Assembly (NCBI RefSeq): GCF_022712275.1 | Contig: NZ_JALAGU010000008.1 | Location: 1-64,000, forward strand | From: Corynebacterium sp. | GTDB taxonomy: Bacteria > Actinomycetota > Actinomycetes > Mycobacteriales > Mycobacteriaceae | Direction of reading: 5' to 3' | Length of the DNA: 64,000 nucleotides | Shown here: positions 34,449 to 43,370 of the stretch, one piece after another | How the letters are laid out: each line of letters opens with the position of its first letter | Numbering within the stretch: position 1 is the stretch's first letter | The notes under the pieces: model-generated | Told to the model about the DNA's origin: nothing | Seen by the model: only the letters and a program-made list of their open reading frames with translations | Database searches by the model: none | Program-made: the position numbers and the translations under genes

Positions 34449-34737
34449 GGTCAGGCTTGTCGAGTTCCTCGATGTTGACGTCCTTGTAGGTGATCACCCG
34501 GACGTAGCGGACGAACCGGGCGGGACGGTACATGTCCCACACCCAGGCGTCCGACATACGCACCTCGTAGTAGACCTCGCCGCCGGAGTTCCGCGGGATC
34601 AGCTCGACCGCATTGGCGAGGTAGAAGCGCCGCTCCGTCTCGACGACGTAGCTGAACTGACTGACCACGTCGCGGTACTCGCGGTACATGGACAGCTCGA
34701 CATTGGCTTCGTAGTCCTCAAGATCCTCGGCACTCAC
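34432..34737 (-). CDS. DUF2469 domain protein, 101 aa
   Basis: Small conserved actinobacterial protein; the core SAEDLEDYEANVELSMYREY plus FSYVVETERRFYLAN is unmistakable. Start is GTG at 34737 (VSAEDL), matching the family N-terminus; an in-frame ATG 21 codons upstream would overlap rnhB. It begins 11 bases after rnhB, in the rnhB-DUF2469 pair seen in mycobacteria and corynebacteria. Function unknown. Confidence 0.88.
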   Translation of the reverse strand: MSAEDLEDYEANVELSMYREYRDVVSQFSYVVETERRFYLANAVELIPRNSGGEVYYEVRMSDAWVWDMYRPARFVRYVRVITYKDVNIEELDKPDLRLPE

Positions 34738-34747
34738 GGTGTACGGA

Positions 34748-35443
34748 TCACCCCTTCTGCTGGGTCGGCTGGGTCTGTTGGCTTTCACGCCACCGCGCAT
34801 GTGCGGCGGCCACGTTCGAGTAAGTGTATCGGTGTTCCGGGGTCCCGCCGAGCAGGCACACCGACTCCATGTGCGCGGCGGTCCCGTAGCCCTTGTGCCC
34901 GGCCAGGCCGTAGCCGGGGTACCGAGAATCCAGGTCGACCATCATCCGGTCGCGGCTCACCTTCGCCAGCACACTCGCCGCCGAGATACACCGGCAGATC
35001 AGGTCCCCCTTGACCACCGGCAGGTGTGGCCGGGTGAAGCCGTCGATCTTCATGGCATCGGTGAGGATGTAGCCGGGACGCACGTCCAGCCGCGCCACCG
35101 CCCGGCGCATCCCGCCCAGGTTGGCGTGCTGGATGCCCCACTCATCGACGTAGGACGCAGGGACGTGCACGACCGCATAGTCCACGGCCAGATCCACGAT
35201 GATGTCGAAGAGCCTGTCCCGTTTCTTCGCGGTGAGCTTCTTCGAGTCCGTGAGGCCGTCGAGTTCCGGCAGCGGCCCCGGCGGGAGGATACAGGCGGCG
35301 ATGGTGACCGGTCCACAGCAGGCGCCGCGTCCTGCCTCGTCGACGCCGACGACCGGGTCGAGTCCGGCTTTGTGTACGGCCCATTCGAGGGTGCGTCCCT
35401 CCGGCATGGAACGCACCGGGTGCACCTCCACTGTCGCGCTCAC
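34748..35443 (-). CDS. rnhB: Ribonuclease HII, 231 aa
   Basis: Removes ribonucleotides from DNA. GVDEAGRGACCGPV holds the first catalytic Asp and Glu near residue 34, and the DSKKLTAKKRD and AKVSRDRMMVDLD segments follow (GHKGYGT near the end). Start: GTG at 35443 directly after the lepB stop; an internal ATG 12 codons later is an alternative. Much longer open frame upstream is antisense to lepB. Confidence 0.93.
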   Translation of the reverse strand: MSATVEVHPVRSMPEGRTLEWAVHKAGLDPVVGVDEAGRGACCGPVTIAACILPPGPLPELDGLTDSKKLTAKKRDRLFDIIVDLAVDYAVVHVPASYVDEWGIQHANLGGMRRAVARLDVRPGYILTDAMKIDGFTRPHLPVVKGDLICRCISAASVLAKVSRDRMMVDLDSRYPGYGLAGHKGYGTAAHMESVCLLGGTPEHRYTYSNVAAAHARWRESQQTQPTQQKG

Positions 35444-35451
35444 CGGAGCAC

Positions 35452-36303
35452 CTACTTCTGGATGTCGGGGTCGTCGACGCTGCCGAGCCGGCTGAGCGGC
35501 CAGACCTTGCCCTCGACCTTGCCGACGACATTGTCGACCGGAACGGTGCCCTGGAGTTCGTCGCCGAGGTGGTAGCGGGAGTCGCCGGAGTTGGTGCGGT
35601 TGTCGCCCATCATCCACAGGTTGCCGTCGGGGACGGTGACCGGACCGAAGTAGGCACCGCCGCAGACGTCGGAGCCGGTGACCGGGTCGACCGGGTAGGC
35701 TGCCGGGTCCTGGACGTAGGAACTGTCGACCTCCTTGCCGTCGACCATGATCCCGGGGTCGCCCTCGAGGCACTGGACGGTCTGACCACCCGTGGCGATA
35801 ACACGCTTGACCAGGGTGTTCTCATCAGGCGCGAGGATGCCGATATAGGACAGGCCGGTCTGGATCCCGCGGGTGACGCTGTTGTCGGAACGCTGGGAGA
35901 CGTACCTGTCGTTCCAGGAGTCCGGGCCGACGAAGACGACGACGTCCCCCGGCTCCGGGTCGCCGCCGAACCGGTAGGCGAGCTTGTTGACGAAGATGCG
36001 GTCACCGGTACAGCCCTCACAGCCGTGGAGCGTGGGCTCCATCGACTCCGAGGGAATCTGGTAGAGGCGTCCGACGAAGGTGTTGAACAGCGCCAGCAGC
36101 GCCAGAGCGACGACGAGGATGATCGGGAACTCGACCCACCAGGGGTACGTCCGCTTCTTCCCCCGTCGCTCCTCCTCCGCCCGCCGACGGGCGGCGACCT
36201 TCTCCTTCTCCGTCAGGGGTCGGTCGGTCGCTGCTGACGATGCTGGCACCGAATCACCGGAGTCACCGGCGGATCCCGGGTGAGAATTGCTGGCGTGGGT
36301 CAC
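35452..36303 (-). CDS. lepB: Signal peptidase I, 283 aa
   Basis: Cleaves Sec signal peptides on the outer face of the membrane. A long polar N-terminus, one transmembrane helix (~60-82), then catalytic Ser in IPSESMEPTL and Lys in LVKRVIATGGQTV; the GDNRTNSGDSRYH box is near 228. Start: GTG at 36303 is preferred because a -10 element lies seven bases upstream; the longer frame from a TTG at 36333 would run through that promoter. Between rplS and rnhB, as in other actinobacteria. Confidence 0.92.
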   Translation of the reverse strand: MTHASNSHPGSAGDSGDSVPASSAATDRPLTEKEKVAARRRAEEERRGKKRTYPWWVEFPIILVVALALLALFNTFVGRLYQIPSESMEPTLHGCEGCTGDRIFVNKLAYRFGGDPEPGDVVVFVGPDSWNDRYVSQRSDNSVTRGIQTGLSYIGILAPDENTLVKRVIATGGQTVQCLEGDPGIMVDGKEVDSSYVQDPAAYPVDPVTGSDVCGGAYFGPVTVPDGNLWMMGDNRTNSGDSRYHLGDELQGTVPVDNVVGKVEGKVWPLSRLGSVDDPDIQK

Positions 36304-36310
36304 GTAAATG

Positions 36311-36316
36311 ACAATA
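36311..36316 (-). promoter_or_regulatory. Candidate leaderless -10 element for lepB
   Basis: On the minus strand TATTGT is followed by exactly 7 nt and then the GTG at 36303. No ribosome-binding sequence intervenes. Confidence 0.5.
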
Positions 36317-36397
36317 TCAGCCGACTCTGTCAACCCCCTGTATGCGAGGCAGGACCGGCGGGTCAGAGCGGGATTGACGCGGACAGGTATGACAGAA

Positions 36398-36443
36398 CCC
36401 CGCCCGGCGGATGTCCGTTTTCAGGACGTCCTGCCGGACGGGG
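36398..36443. terminator. Terminator downstream of rplS
   Basis: CCCCG-C-CCGGC pairs with GCCGG-A-CGGGG, with a further GGA/TCC and GTCC/GGAC inner stem. On the minus strand the stem is followed by TTCTGT. Lies 39 bp beyond the rplS stop. Confidence 0.65.
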
Positions 36444-36481
36444 TCTGTACAGAAGGTGCTCGGTCGAAGACCCGGTGGCGC

Positions 36482-36823
36482 CTAGCGGCGCTCCTTGATC
36501 TTGGCCTTCTTGCCACGCAGCTCGCGCAGGTAGTACAGCTTCGCGCGACGAACCTTACCGCGGGTCAGGACGTCGATGTGGTCGATGTTCGGGGAGTGGA
36601 CCGGGAAGGTACGCTCCACGCCGATGCCGAAGGAGATCTTGCGGACGGTGAAGGTCTCGCGGATGCCGGAGTTCTGGCGGCGGATGACGACACCACGGAA
36701 CACCTGGATACGGCTCTTGGAGCCCTCGATGACCTTGACGTGGACGTCAAGGGTGTCGCCGGGACGGAAATCCGGGATGTCGGAACGCAGCTGAGCGGCG
36801 TCGACCTTGTCGAGATAGTGCAT
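36482..36823 (-). CDS. rplS: 50S ribosomal protein L19, 113 aa
   Basis: 50S protein at the subunit interface. Complete and of standard length; PGDTLDVHVKVIEG near residue 22 and RRAKLYYLRELRGKKAKI at the C-terminus are diagnostic. CAGGAGTG precedes the ATG. Here it is separated from trmD by tex and an uncharacterised gene. Confidence 0.97.
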   Translation of the reverse strand: MHYLDKVDAAQLRSDIPDFRPGDTLDVHVKVIEGSKSRIQVFRGVVIRRQNSGIRETFTVRKISFGIGVERTFPVHSPNIDHIDVLTRGKVRRAKLYYLRELRGKKAKIKERR

Positions 36824-36970
36824 GTGGCACTCCTGTTTCTTTTCGATCGGACAGAGGACTCACGACGCCACCGGTGTCCACCGGCGGTCGGCGCGTTCGT
36901 GCCCACACCATTGAGTTTTCGTGCGCATGACACGCAACCGGTCAAGTATGCCAGCGGGTGGAGGTCGGGA

Positions 36971-39358
36971 TCAAATCTTCCCTGCCCGACGCAGTGCGTC
37001 CGCCATCGATCCGGACGCGGCGGGGGCCGCTCCCCTGCCACCCTGTCGACCGCCCTGTCGACCGCCCTGGTTCTGTCGACCCTGTCCTCGCTGGCCGTCG
37101 CGGCGTCCACCGCCGTTGCCACCGTTGCCGCCACGACCACCGCGGCTACGCTGCGCCGGCTTCCCGGGCTCATCGGTGAGCCGGAGAGACAGCCCGATGC
37201 GCTGACGCTCCACGTCGATCTCCATGACCTTGACCTTGACGACCTGACCGGTGCGGACAATCTCGTGCGGGTCGTTGACGCGCCGTTCAGCCATCGCCGA
37301 GACATGGACCAGGCCGTCCTGGTGCACTCCCACGTCCACGAAGGCGCCGAAGGCGGCGACATTGGTCACCGTGCCCTCGAGCACCATGCCCGGGGTGAGG
37401 TCGGAGATTTTCTCGATCCCCTCTGCCAGGGCGGCTGTCCTGAACTCCGGACGCGGGTCACGGCCCGGCTTGTCCAGCTCGGCGAGGACGTCGGTGACGG
37501 TGGGTACGCCGAAAGTGTCGTCGGCGAAATCCTCCGGACGCAGCTCCGACAGCACCCGGGTGTTGCCGATGAGCTCGGCCACGCCCACCCCGGTGCGCTC
37601 GGTGATCCGCCGGACCAGCGGGTAGGCCTCGGGGTGCACCGCGGAGGCGTCCAGTGGGTCGGTCGCACCGCGGATCCGCAGGAAGCCGGCGCACTGCTCA
37701 AAGGCCTTCGGTCCCAGCCGGGAGACGTCCTTGAGCTGACGGCGGGAGGTGAACGCGCCATTGTCCTCACGGTGGTGGACGATGTTCTCCGCGAGGGTGG
37801 CGGTCACCCCGGCGACCCGGCGCAGCAGCGGTGCCGAGGCGGTGTTGACGTCCACGCCGACGGAGTTCACCGCGTCCTCGACGACGCTGTCGAGGCTGTC
37901 GGCCAGCATGACCTGGTTGACATCGTGCTGGTACTGGCCGACACCGATGGACTTCGGGTCGATTTTCACCAGCTCGGCCAGCGGGTCCTGGAGCCGGCGT
38001 GCGATGGACACTGCACCACGCAGCGAGACGTCCATGTCGGGGAACTCGTCGGCGGCGAGCTCGGAGGCGGAGTACACCGAGGCACCGGCCTCGGAGACGA
38101 CGACGGGGGTCGGACGCCGGCCGGTGGCGGCGGAGACCTTCTCGGAGATCTCACGGGCCAACTTCTCGGTCTCACGGGACGCGGTGCCGTTGCCGACGGC
38201 CATGAGGTCGACGCCGTCCTTCGCACAGATCCGGGCGAGAGTGTCGACAGACTGGTTCCACTTGTTCTGCGGCTGGTGCGGGTAGATGACGACGGTGTCG
38301 AGGACCTTGCCGGTCGGGTCGACCGCAGCGCACTTCACACCGTTGCGGTAGCCGGGGTCCAGGCCCAGGGTCGCACGCTGTCCGGCGGGTGCGGCGAGCA
38401 GCAGGTCGCGCAGATTACGGGCGAAGACATCGACTGCCCCGGCGTCCGCCTTCTCCTTGAGACGCATGCGCACATCCACACCGGAGGAGATCTGCAGCTT
38501 CGTACGCCAGCCGTAGCGGACGCACTCGGCACGGAACTTGTCGGCGGCGTCCCCCTGCGGCTCAAGACCACGGGCATTGGCGATCATGCCCTGGTAGATC
38601 TCATCCTCACCCGGGTCGAGGGTGAGCTGGAGGACGCCCTCGGATTCACCGCGCAGCAGCGCGAGGATGCGGTGGGACGGCAGTGCGGTGAAGGGCTCGG
38701 AGAACTCGAAGTAGTCGCGGTACTTCTGGGCCTCGGTGGAGTTCTGCTTCCCCTCGACGACACCGGCGGTCATCGCGCCGGTGGTGTAGAAGCGCTCGCG
38801 CACCTCGCCGACCAGGTCGGCATCGGTGGAGATCTCCTCCAGGACGATGGCACGCGCACCGGTGAGCACCGCCTTGGCATCATCGAATCCCTCGGTGATG
38901 TAGGACGCCGCCAGCTCGGCGGGATCAGTGGTGCAGTCGCCGAGCAGCAACTCGACCAGCGGCTCCAGACCGGCCTCCCGGGCGATGGTGGCCTTGGTGC
39001 GGCGGGTGGACTTGAACGGCAGGTAGAGGTCCTCCAGCCGGGCCTTGGTCCCACAGCCGAGGATGAGGTCCCGCAGGTCGTCGGTGAGCTTTCCCTGCTC
39101 CTCGATCGCGGCGAGGACCGTGGCCTTACGGGCCTCCAGTTCCCGCAGGTAGGTCAGCCGGGTCTCGAGGGTGCGCAGCTGCGCGTCGTCGAGACCTCCG
39201 GTGACCTCCTTGCGGTAGCGGGCGATGAAGGGCACGGTATTACCCTCATCGAGCAGGTTCACGGTGGCCGACACCTGCGACTCGGAGACCCCGAGTTCGC
39301 TGGCGATCGTCCTGATCACTGCTGTGGTCATCTGTCCGTTGATCTCACGTCCGGTCAT
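36971..39358 (-). CDS. tex: Tex-family RNA-binding transcription accessory protein, 795 aa
   Basis: Nucleic-acid-binding protein affecting transcription in bacteria. N-terminal helical Tex domain (NTVPFIARYRKEVTGGLDDAQL near residue 45, split by a turn), YqgF-like RNase H domain (LGLDPGYRNGVKCA near 340), helix-hairpin-helix pairs (~490-570), and an S1 RNA-binding domain (GMVLEGTVTNVAAFGAFVDVG near 650, listed in parts). The C-terminal ~70 residues are Gly/Arg/Gln-rich and likely disordered. Start ATG at 39358; a GTG three codons earlier is possible. Confidence 0.94.
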   Translation of the reverse strand: MTGREINGQMTTAVIRTIASELGVSESQVSATVNLLDEGNTVPFIARYRKEVTGGLDDAQLRTLETRLTYLRELEARKATVLAAIEEQGKLTDDLRDLILGCGTKARLEDLYLPFKSTRRTKATIAREAGLEPLVELLLGDCTTDPAELAASYITEGFDDAKAVLTGARAIVLEEISTDADLVGEVRERFYTTGAMTAGVVEGKQNSTEAQKYRDYFEFSEPFTALPSHRILALLRGESEGVLQLTLDPGEDEIYQGMIANARGLEPQGDAADKFRAECVRYGWRTKLQISSGVDVRMRLKEKADAGAVDVFARNLRDLLLAAPAGQRATLGLDPGYRNGVKCAAVDPTGKVLDTVVIYPHQPQNKWNQSVDTLARICAKDGVDLMAVGNGTASRETEKLAREISEKVSAATGRRPTPVVVSEAGASVYSASELAADEFPDMDVSLRGAVSIARRLQDPLAELVKIDPKSIGVGQYQHDVNQVMLADSLDSVVEDAVNSVGVDVNTASAPLLRRVAGVTATLAENIVHHREDNGAFTSRRQLKDVSRLGPKAFEQCAGFLRIRGATDPLDASAVHPEAYPLVRRITERTGVGVAELIGNTRVLSELRPEDFADDTFGVPTVTDVLAELDKPGRDPRPEFRTAALAEGIEKISDLTPGMVLEGTVTNVAAFGAFVDVGVHQDGLVHVSAMAERRVNDPHEIVRTGQVVKVKVMEIDVERQRIGLSLRLTDEPGKPAQRSRGGRGGNGGNGGGRRDGQRGQGRQNQGGRQGGRQGGRGAAPAASGSMADALRRAGKI

Positions 39359-39388
39359 TCGGACCACTGTAGCCGGGGCACTGAGGGG

Positions 39389-40300
39389 TCAGAACGGGAG
39401 GCCGGTCTCCCCCGCCGGCTTCGCCGTGGCCGCCGCCTCAGCCTCCGCCTTCTCCTCCGCCTTCTCCTCCGCCTTCTCCTCAGCCTTCTTCTTCGCCGCA
39501 CGTTCGGCCCGGCGCTTCGCCCGCTTCCCAGCGTCCTCCCGTGCCTTGACCGCGGCTGCCTCACGCCGGCGGTCCGCCTCCTCTTCCCGCTCCAGGGACT
39601 GCTCCCGCAACCGGCCCAGTTCCTCGACCACCGCGTCCGCCGCCCGGTCGACGATGTCGCGGAGTTTGTGGACGGTCACCGACGGTGACGGGGCGACTGT
39701 GCGGGAACCGTCGACCGAGGACAACCGTCGCGGGGTGGACCGCAGCCAGTCGATGACCTCTCGTTCCACGGCCTGGTCGATATGGGAGCAGCGCCCGTTC
39801 TCCGGCCGGGGCAGCGGGTGGTCGTACTTGTTGTACGCCTCCTCGTGGTGGCGCTCACTCCACCGGTCGTCATGGTCCTCCTCCCCCGTCCAGTCCGGCA
39901 CCGGTTCCCCTGCCTCGGCCGCCTCGTGTGCGACCTTCAACCGTTTCTCGCGTTCGGCCTTCCGTTCCTCTCTCCGGAGGATCTGGTCGTCGATCTCGGT
40001 CCGCACCCCGGGATGCCGGTCCAGCCGACGCCACACGGTGTCGAGGTGGTCGATGGTCATCCGGCCGTCGGCCAGTGCCTCGGAGTACAGCACCGGCATC
40101 CGCCAGGACATCTCCGTGGTGTGCCGGAACCGTGCGACATAGGCCGTTCCCCGGCCCCGCACCGCCTGTTCCAGGGCTGACCGCTCCACCGAGGAGCGGT
40201 CGCTGACGTAGGCGTCCGCCATCCGCAGTTCTGCACGGTTGAGCGGGTAGACGGTGATCTCCTCGATGGTCGGATGGTCGACCGGGTTCTTGTACAGCAT
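39389..40300 (-). CDS. Uncharacterised protein with charged C-terminal coil, 303 aa
   Basis: I do not recognise a firm family. The N-terminal ~110 residues are helical and resemble the DUF222 domain of actinobacterial HNH proteins (ADGRMTIDHLDTVWRRLDRH), but no HNH motif is present. The middle is acidic and His-rich (GEEDHDDRWSERHHEEAYNK). Residues ~225-295 form an Arg/Glu/Lys/Ala-rich coiled coil with KAEEKAEE repeats. Genes between trmD and rplS exist in other corynebacteria. A degenerate DUF222 relative or a structural protein are both possible. Confidence 0.6.
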   Translation of the reverse strand: MLYKNPVDHPTIEEITVYPLNRAELRMADAYVSDRSSVERSALEQAVRGRGTAYVARFRHTTEMSWRMPVLYSEALADGRMTIDHLDTVWRRLDRHPGVRTEIDDQILRREERKAEREKRLKVAHEAAEAGEPVPDWTGEEDHDDRWSERHHEEAYNKYDHPLPRPENGRCSHIDQAVEREVIDWLRSTPRRLSSVDGSRTVAPSPSVTVHKLRDIVDRAADAVVEELGRLREQSLEREEEADRRREAAAVKAREDAGKRAKRRAERAAKKKAEEKAEEKAEEKAEAEAAATAKPAGETGLPF

Positions 40301-40399
40301 GGCTGGGCCCCTCCCCGCCCCCTGCCGGACCGTCCGGTTCCCGGGGCGTGGGAGCCGACACTAGCCTGCCGGGAGGACGCCACCATCGGCCTCAGACCT

Positions 40400-40439
40400 G
40401 AAAGCCCAGGACCCTGTGGATAACCCGGGGGCTGTGGAC
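40400..40439. repeat. DnaA-box repeat, copy B
   Basis: Same 25 bases as 33016-33040, including TGTGGATAAC, followed by a TGTGGAC half-site at 40433. Lies between the uncharacterised gene and the 3' end of trmD; the half-site reaches the trmD stop codon. Confidence 0.75.
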
Positions 40440-41386
40440 TACTTTTTCTGTGCCGGATCCGACCAGGTCACAGCCTTGTCAAGGTCACGGAGCGTGGCCC
40501 GGTCCTTCTTGTCCAGCTGGCCGGTGGCCTCCTGCGCCTCGACCAGTTCCGGACGTACGCTGAGGGTCCGGTGCAGTGACTGGTCACGACGCCACCGGTC
40601 GACCTTCGCGTGGTTGCCGGAGGTGAGAACCTCGGGTACCTCCAGATCCCGCCAGACCCGCGGCTTGGTGTAGCTCGGGCCTTCAAGCAGGCCGTCCTGG
40701 AAGGAATCCTCCTCGTGGCTGGCCCGGTTGCCGAGGACGCCGGGGATCAGCCGCACCACGGCCTCGGCGATGACGAGCACCGCAACCTCGCCACCGATGA
40801 GGACGTAGTCACCCAGTGAGACCTCCTCGACCCGGTAACGCTGCTCCGCGTCGGTGAAGACCCGCTGGTCGATGCCCTCGTAGCGGCCACAGGCGAAGAC
40901 CAGCCGCTGCGCCGAGGCCCACTGCTGCGCCATCTCCTGGGTGAAGGGACGTCCGGCCGGGGTCGGGACGATGAGGACGGGGCGGTCGGGGCGGTCGTCA
41001 TCCTGCGGCTCCCCCGCGGCGTCCTTCGTGGTCTCCTGCGCTGTCTCCTGCGCTGTCTCCTGCGCTGTCTCCTGCGCTGTCTCCTTGCCGGCGCGGAGGC
41101 CGGACCGGACATGCGGGGACGCCGAGGCCAGCAGTGCGTCGTCAGCGACCGGCCCTGTCAGGGCAGCGACGTCGTCGAGCGCCGGACCCCAGACCTCCGG
41201 CTTCATGACCATCCCCGGGCCACCGCCGAAGGGCGTGTCGTCGACGGCCTTGTGCACGTCATGGGCCCAGTCACGCAGATTATGGACGCCGACCTCCAGG
41301 ATGCCCCGCTCAATGGCACGCCCCAGCAGCGCATGCCGCAGCGGGTCGAGGTACTCGGGGAAGATGGTGACGACGTCGATACGCAT
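40439..41386 (-). CDS. trmD: tRNA (guanine37-N1)-methyltransferase with in-frame repeat insert, 315 aa
   Basis: Methylates G37 of tRNAs; trefoil-knot SPOUT enzyme. MRIDVVTIFPEYLDPLRHALLGRAI split at residue 20 starts it, GGGPGMVMKPEVW is near 54, CGRYEGIDQRV and the LGDYVLIGGEVAVL knot are intact, and the C-terminal helical domain follows. Between residues ~100 and ~135 is an insert with four ETAQ repeats and an acidic stretch. This makes the protein about 60-80 residues longer than typical (230-255 aa). Start at 41386 (MRID). Confidence 0.93.
   Translation of the reverse strand: MRIDVVTIFPEYLDPLRHALLGRAIERGILEVGVHNLRDWAHDVHKAVDDTPFGGGPGMVMKPEVWGPALDDVAALTGPVADDALLASASPHVRSGLRAGKETAQETAQETAQETAQETTKDAAGEPQDDDRPDRPVLIVPTPAGRPFTQEMAQQWASAQRLVFACGRYEGIDQRVFTDAEQRYRVEEVSLGDYVLIGGEVAVLVIAEAVVRLIPGVLGNRASHEEDSFQDGLLEGPSYTKPRVWRDLEVPEVLTSGNHAKVDRWRRDQSLHRTLSVRPELVEAQEATGQLDKKDRATLRDLDKAVTWSDPAQKK
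41031..41085 (-). repeat. 12-bp coding tandem repeat inside trmD
   Basis: GTCTCCTGCGCT is repeated four times perfectly (41031-41078) with a partial fifth unit. On the coding strand it specifies ETAQ repeats. A multiple of three, so copy-number change stays in frame. Confidence 0.9.
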
Positions 41387-41407
41387 TGCACCGATCATAG
41401 TGACCGG

Positions 41408-42016
41408 TCACTGCAGTTCGAGCAGCCCCTCCGGCGGGGTGACGACCAGTGCGCCGTTGTCCACGTCCACGATGGGGACGATGGCGTGGCGGAAGGGCAC
41501 CAGGATGGTGGCCCCGGCGGTGGGGAGGTCGGTGTCGGCGTCCACCGCGATCTCCAGCAGGGTGCCCGCCGGGCCGTGGGTCACACCGGCGACCTCGCCG
41601 ATGTCGACCGGCGCGGGCTCCGCCCCCTCGTAGGCGCGGGCGTTGGCGGTCTCGGCGTCCACCGGGCCACAGTTGAGGACGCGCAGCCCCTCGAGCTCGT
41701 GGTCGTAGTAGCCCTCGTCGTCCTCGTCGAAGACCGGCGGGGCGAAGAAGCGCATACCGCGCAGAGACTCCGCGGCTGTACGGTCAGCGACCTCCTCGAA
41801 AGTGACGAGCAGGCGACTCTGGTGGGGCCGCACCGACTTCACCGTGAGAGTGGTCTCCTTGCCGGAGCGCCCTCCCCGTGCACTTCCCCCCTGGCGCCCG
41901 GTGAGTGCCGTACCCACGGCGAAGCGGGTGGACGGGTCATCGGTCGTGGCGTCGACGACGAGTTCGCCGCGCACACCGTGCGGCTTGATGACCCGTCCGA
42001 TCTGCAGTTCTGTCAT
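41408..42016 (-). CDS. rimM: Ribosome maturation factor RimM, 202 aa
   Basis: Assists 30S head assembly with S19. The N-terminal RimM beta-barrel (IGRVIKPHGVRGELVV from residue 5) and the C-terminal PRC-barrel (LEGLRVLNC to EIAVDADTDLPTAGATILVPF, in parts) are both present. Length is longer than E. coli (182) owing to a Gly/Ser/Arg loop. 22 bp from trmD, 10 bp after gdhA, so co-transcription is likely. Confidence 0.93.
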   Translation of the reverse strand: MTELQIGRVIKPHGVRGELVVDATTDDPSTRFAVGTALTGRQGGSARGGRSGKETTLTVKSVRPHQSRLLVTFEEVADRTAAESLRGMRFFAPPVFDEDDEGYYDHELEGLRVLNCGPVDAETANARAYEGAEPAPVDIGEVAGVTHGPAGTLLEIAVDADTDLPTAGATILVPFRHAIVPIVDVDNGALVVTPPEGLLELQ

Positions 42017-42026
42017 GCACTACAGA

Positions 42027-43370
42027 CTAGATGACGCCCTGGGCGATCATCGCGTCGGCGACCTTCTTGAAGCCGGCGATGTTCGCGCCGACGACGTAGT
42101 CGCCTTCGACACCGTACTCGCCGGCGGTACGCGCGGTGTTCTTGAAGATCTTGCGCATGATGTCCTGCAGACGCTTGTCGGTGTACTCGAAGGACCAGGA
42201 GTCACGGGAGGCGTTCTGCTGCATCTCCAGGGCCGAGGTGGCGACACCACCGGCGTTGGCGGCCTTGCCCGGGGCGAAGTCGATCTTGCGCTTCTGGAAG
42301 ACCTGGACGGCGTCGTGGGTGCAGGGCATGTTCGCACCCTCGGCGACGTACTTCACACCGTTGTCGGCGAGCATCTGGGCGGACTCGCCGTCCAGCTCGT
42401 TCTGGGTGGCACACGGCAGAGCGACGTCAGCCTCAAGCTCCCAGATGTTGCCGCCCTTGTGGAAGGTGGCGCCGGAAACTTCCTTGGCGTAGTCGGACAC
42501 ACGCAGGCGACGGACCTCCTTGATGTCCTTGAGCAGCTCGACATCCACGCCGTCGGGGGTGAAGACGTAGCCGGAGGAGTCGGAGAAGCCGACGACAGTG
42601 GCGCCGAGCTCCTGGGCCTTCTCGATGGCGTAGATGGCCACGTTGCCGGAACCGGAGACGATGACCTTGGAGCCGTGGAGGCGCTCGTGACGGGCCGCCA
42701 TCATCTCCTGGGTGAAGTACACGCAGCCGTAGCCGGTGGCCTCGGTGCGGACGAGGGAGCCACCCCACTGCAGGCCCTTGCCGGTCAGGGTGCCGGACTC
42801 GTGACGGCCGGTCATCTTGCGGTACTGACCGAAGAGGTAGCCGATCTCACGGCCACCGACTCCGATATCACCGGCGGGGACGTCGGTCTTGTCGCCGATG
42901 TGGCGGTGCAGCTCAGTCATGAAGGACTGGCAGAAGCGCATGATCTCGAGCTCGCTGCGGCCCTTGGGGTCGAAGTCGGAGCCACCCTTGCCGCCGCCGA
43001 TGGGCAGGCCGGTGAGGGAGTTCTTGAAGATCTGCTCGAAGCCGAGGAACTTGATGATGCCCAGGTTCACCGACGGGTGGAAACGCAGACCACCCTTGTA
43101 CGGGCCGAGGACCGAGTTGAACTGCACACGGAAACCACGGTTGACCTGGACGTTGCCCTGGTCGTCGATCCACGGGACGCGGAAGATGATCTGGCGCTCC
43201 GGCTCGGCGAGGCGCTCAATGAGGCCCTGGTCGGCGTAGTGGGGGTCCTGCGCGAGGACGAAACGGAGGCTGTCCAGCACCTCGGAAACGGCCTGGTGGA
43301 ACTCAGGCTCACCGGCGTTGCGCTGGAGGATCTTCTCGTAATAGCCCTTGACTGTGGATTCGACGTCCAT
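42027..43370 (-). CDS. gdhA: NADP-specific glutamate dehydrogenase, 447 aa
   Basis: Ammonium assimilation: 2-oxoglutarate to glutamate with NADPH. Hexameric cytosolic enzyme. The catalytic region LPIGGGKGGSDFDPKG is near residue 120, with the essential Lys; KVIVSGSGNVAIYAIEKA near 230 is the Rossmann fold. AAGGAG lies five bases upstream of the ATG. Unexpectedly placed between rpsP and rimM, splitting the usual ribosomal order, with only 10 bp to rimM. Confidence 0.96.
   Translation of the reverse strand: MDVESTVKGYYEKILQRNAGEPEFHQAVSEVLDSLRFVLAQDPHYADQGLIERLAEPERQIIFRVPWIDDQGNVQVNRGFRVQFNSVLGPYKGGLRFHPSVNLGIIKFLGFEQIFKNSLTGLPIGGGKGGSDFDPKGRSELEIMRFCQSFMTELHRHIGDKTDVPAGDIGVGGREIGYLFGQYRKMTGRHESGTLTGKGLQWGGSLVRTEATGYGCVYFTQEMMAARHERLHGSKVIVSGSGNVAIYAIEKAQELGATVVGFSDSSGYVFTPDGVDVELLKDIKEVRRLRVSDYAKEVSGATFHKGGNIWELEADVALPCATQNELDGESAQMLADNGVKYVAEGANMPCTHDAVQVFQKRKIDFAPGKAANAGGVATSALEMQQNASRDSWSFEYTDKRLQDIMRKIFKNTARTAGEYGVEGDYVVGANIAGFKKVADAMIAQGVI

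Noticed and set aside
36308..39688. 1126-codon plus-strand open frame
   Set aside because: It lies antisense to rplS and tex, has no start signal and its product is low-complexity His/Gly/Asp-rich, as expected of shadows in GC-rich genes.
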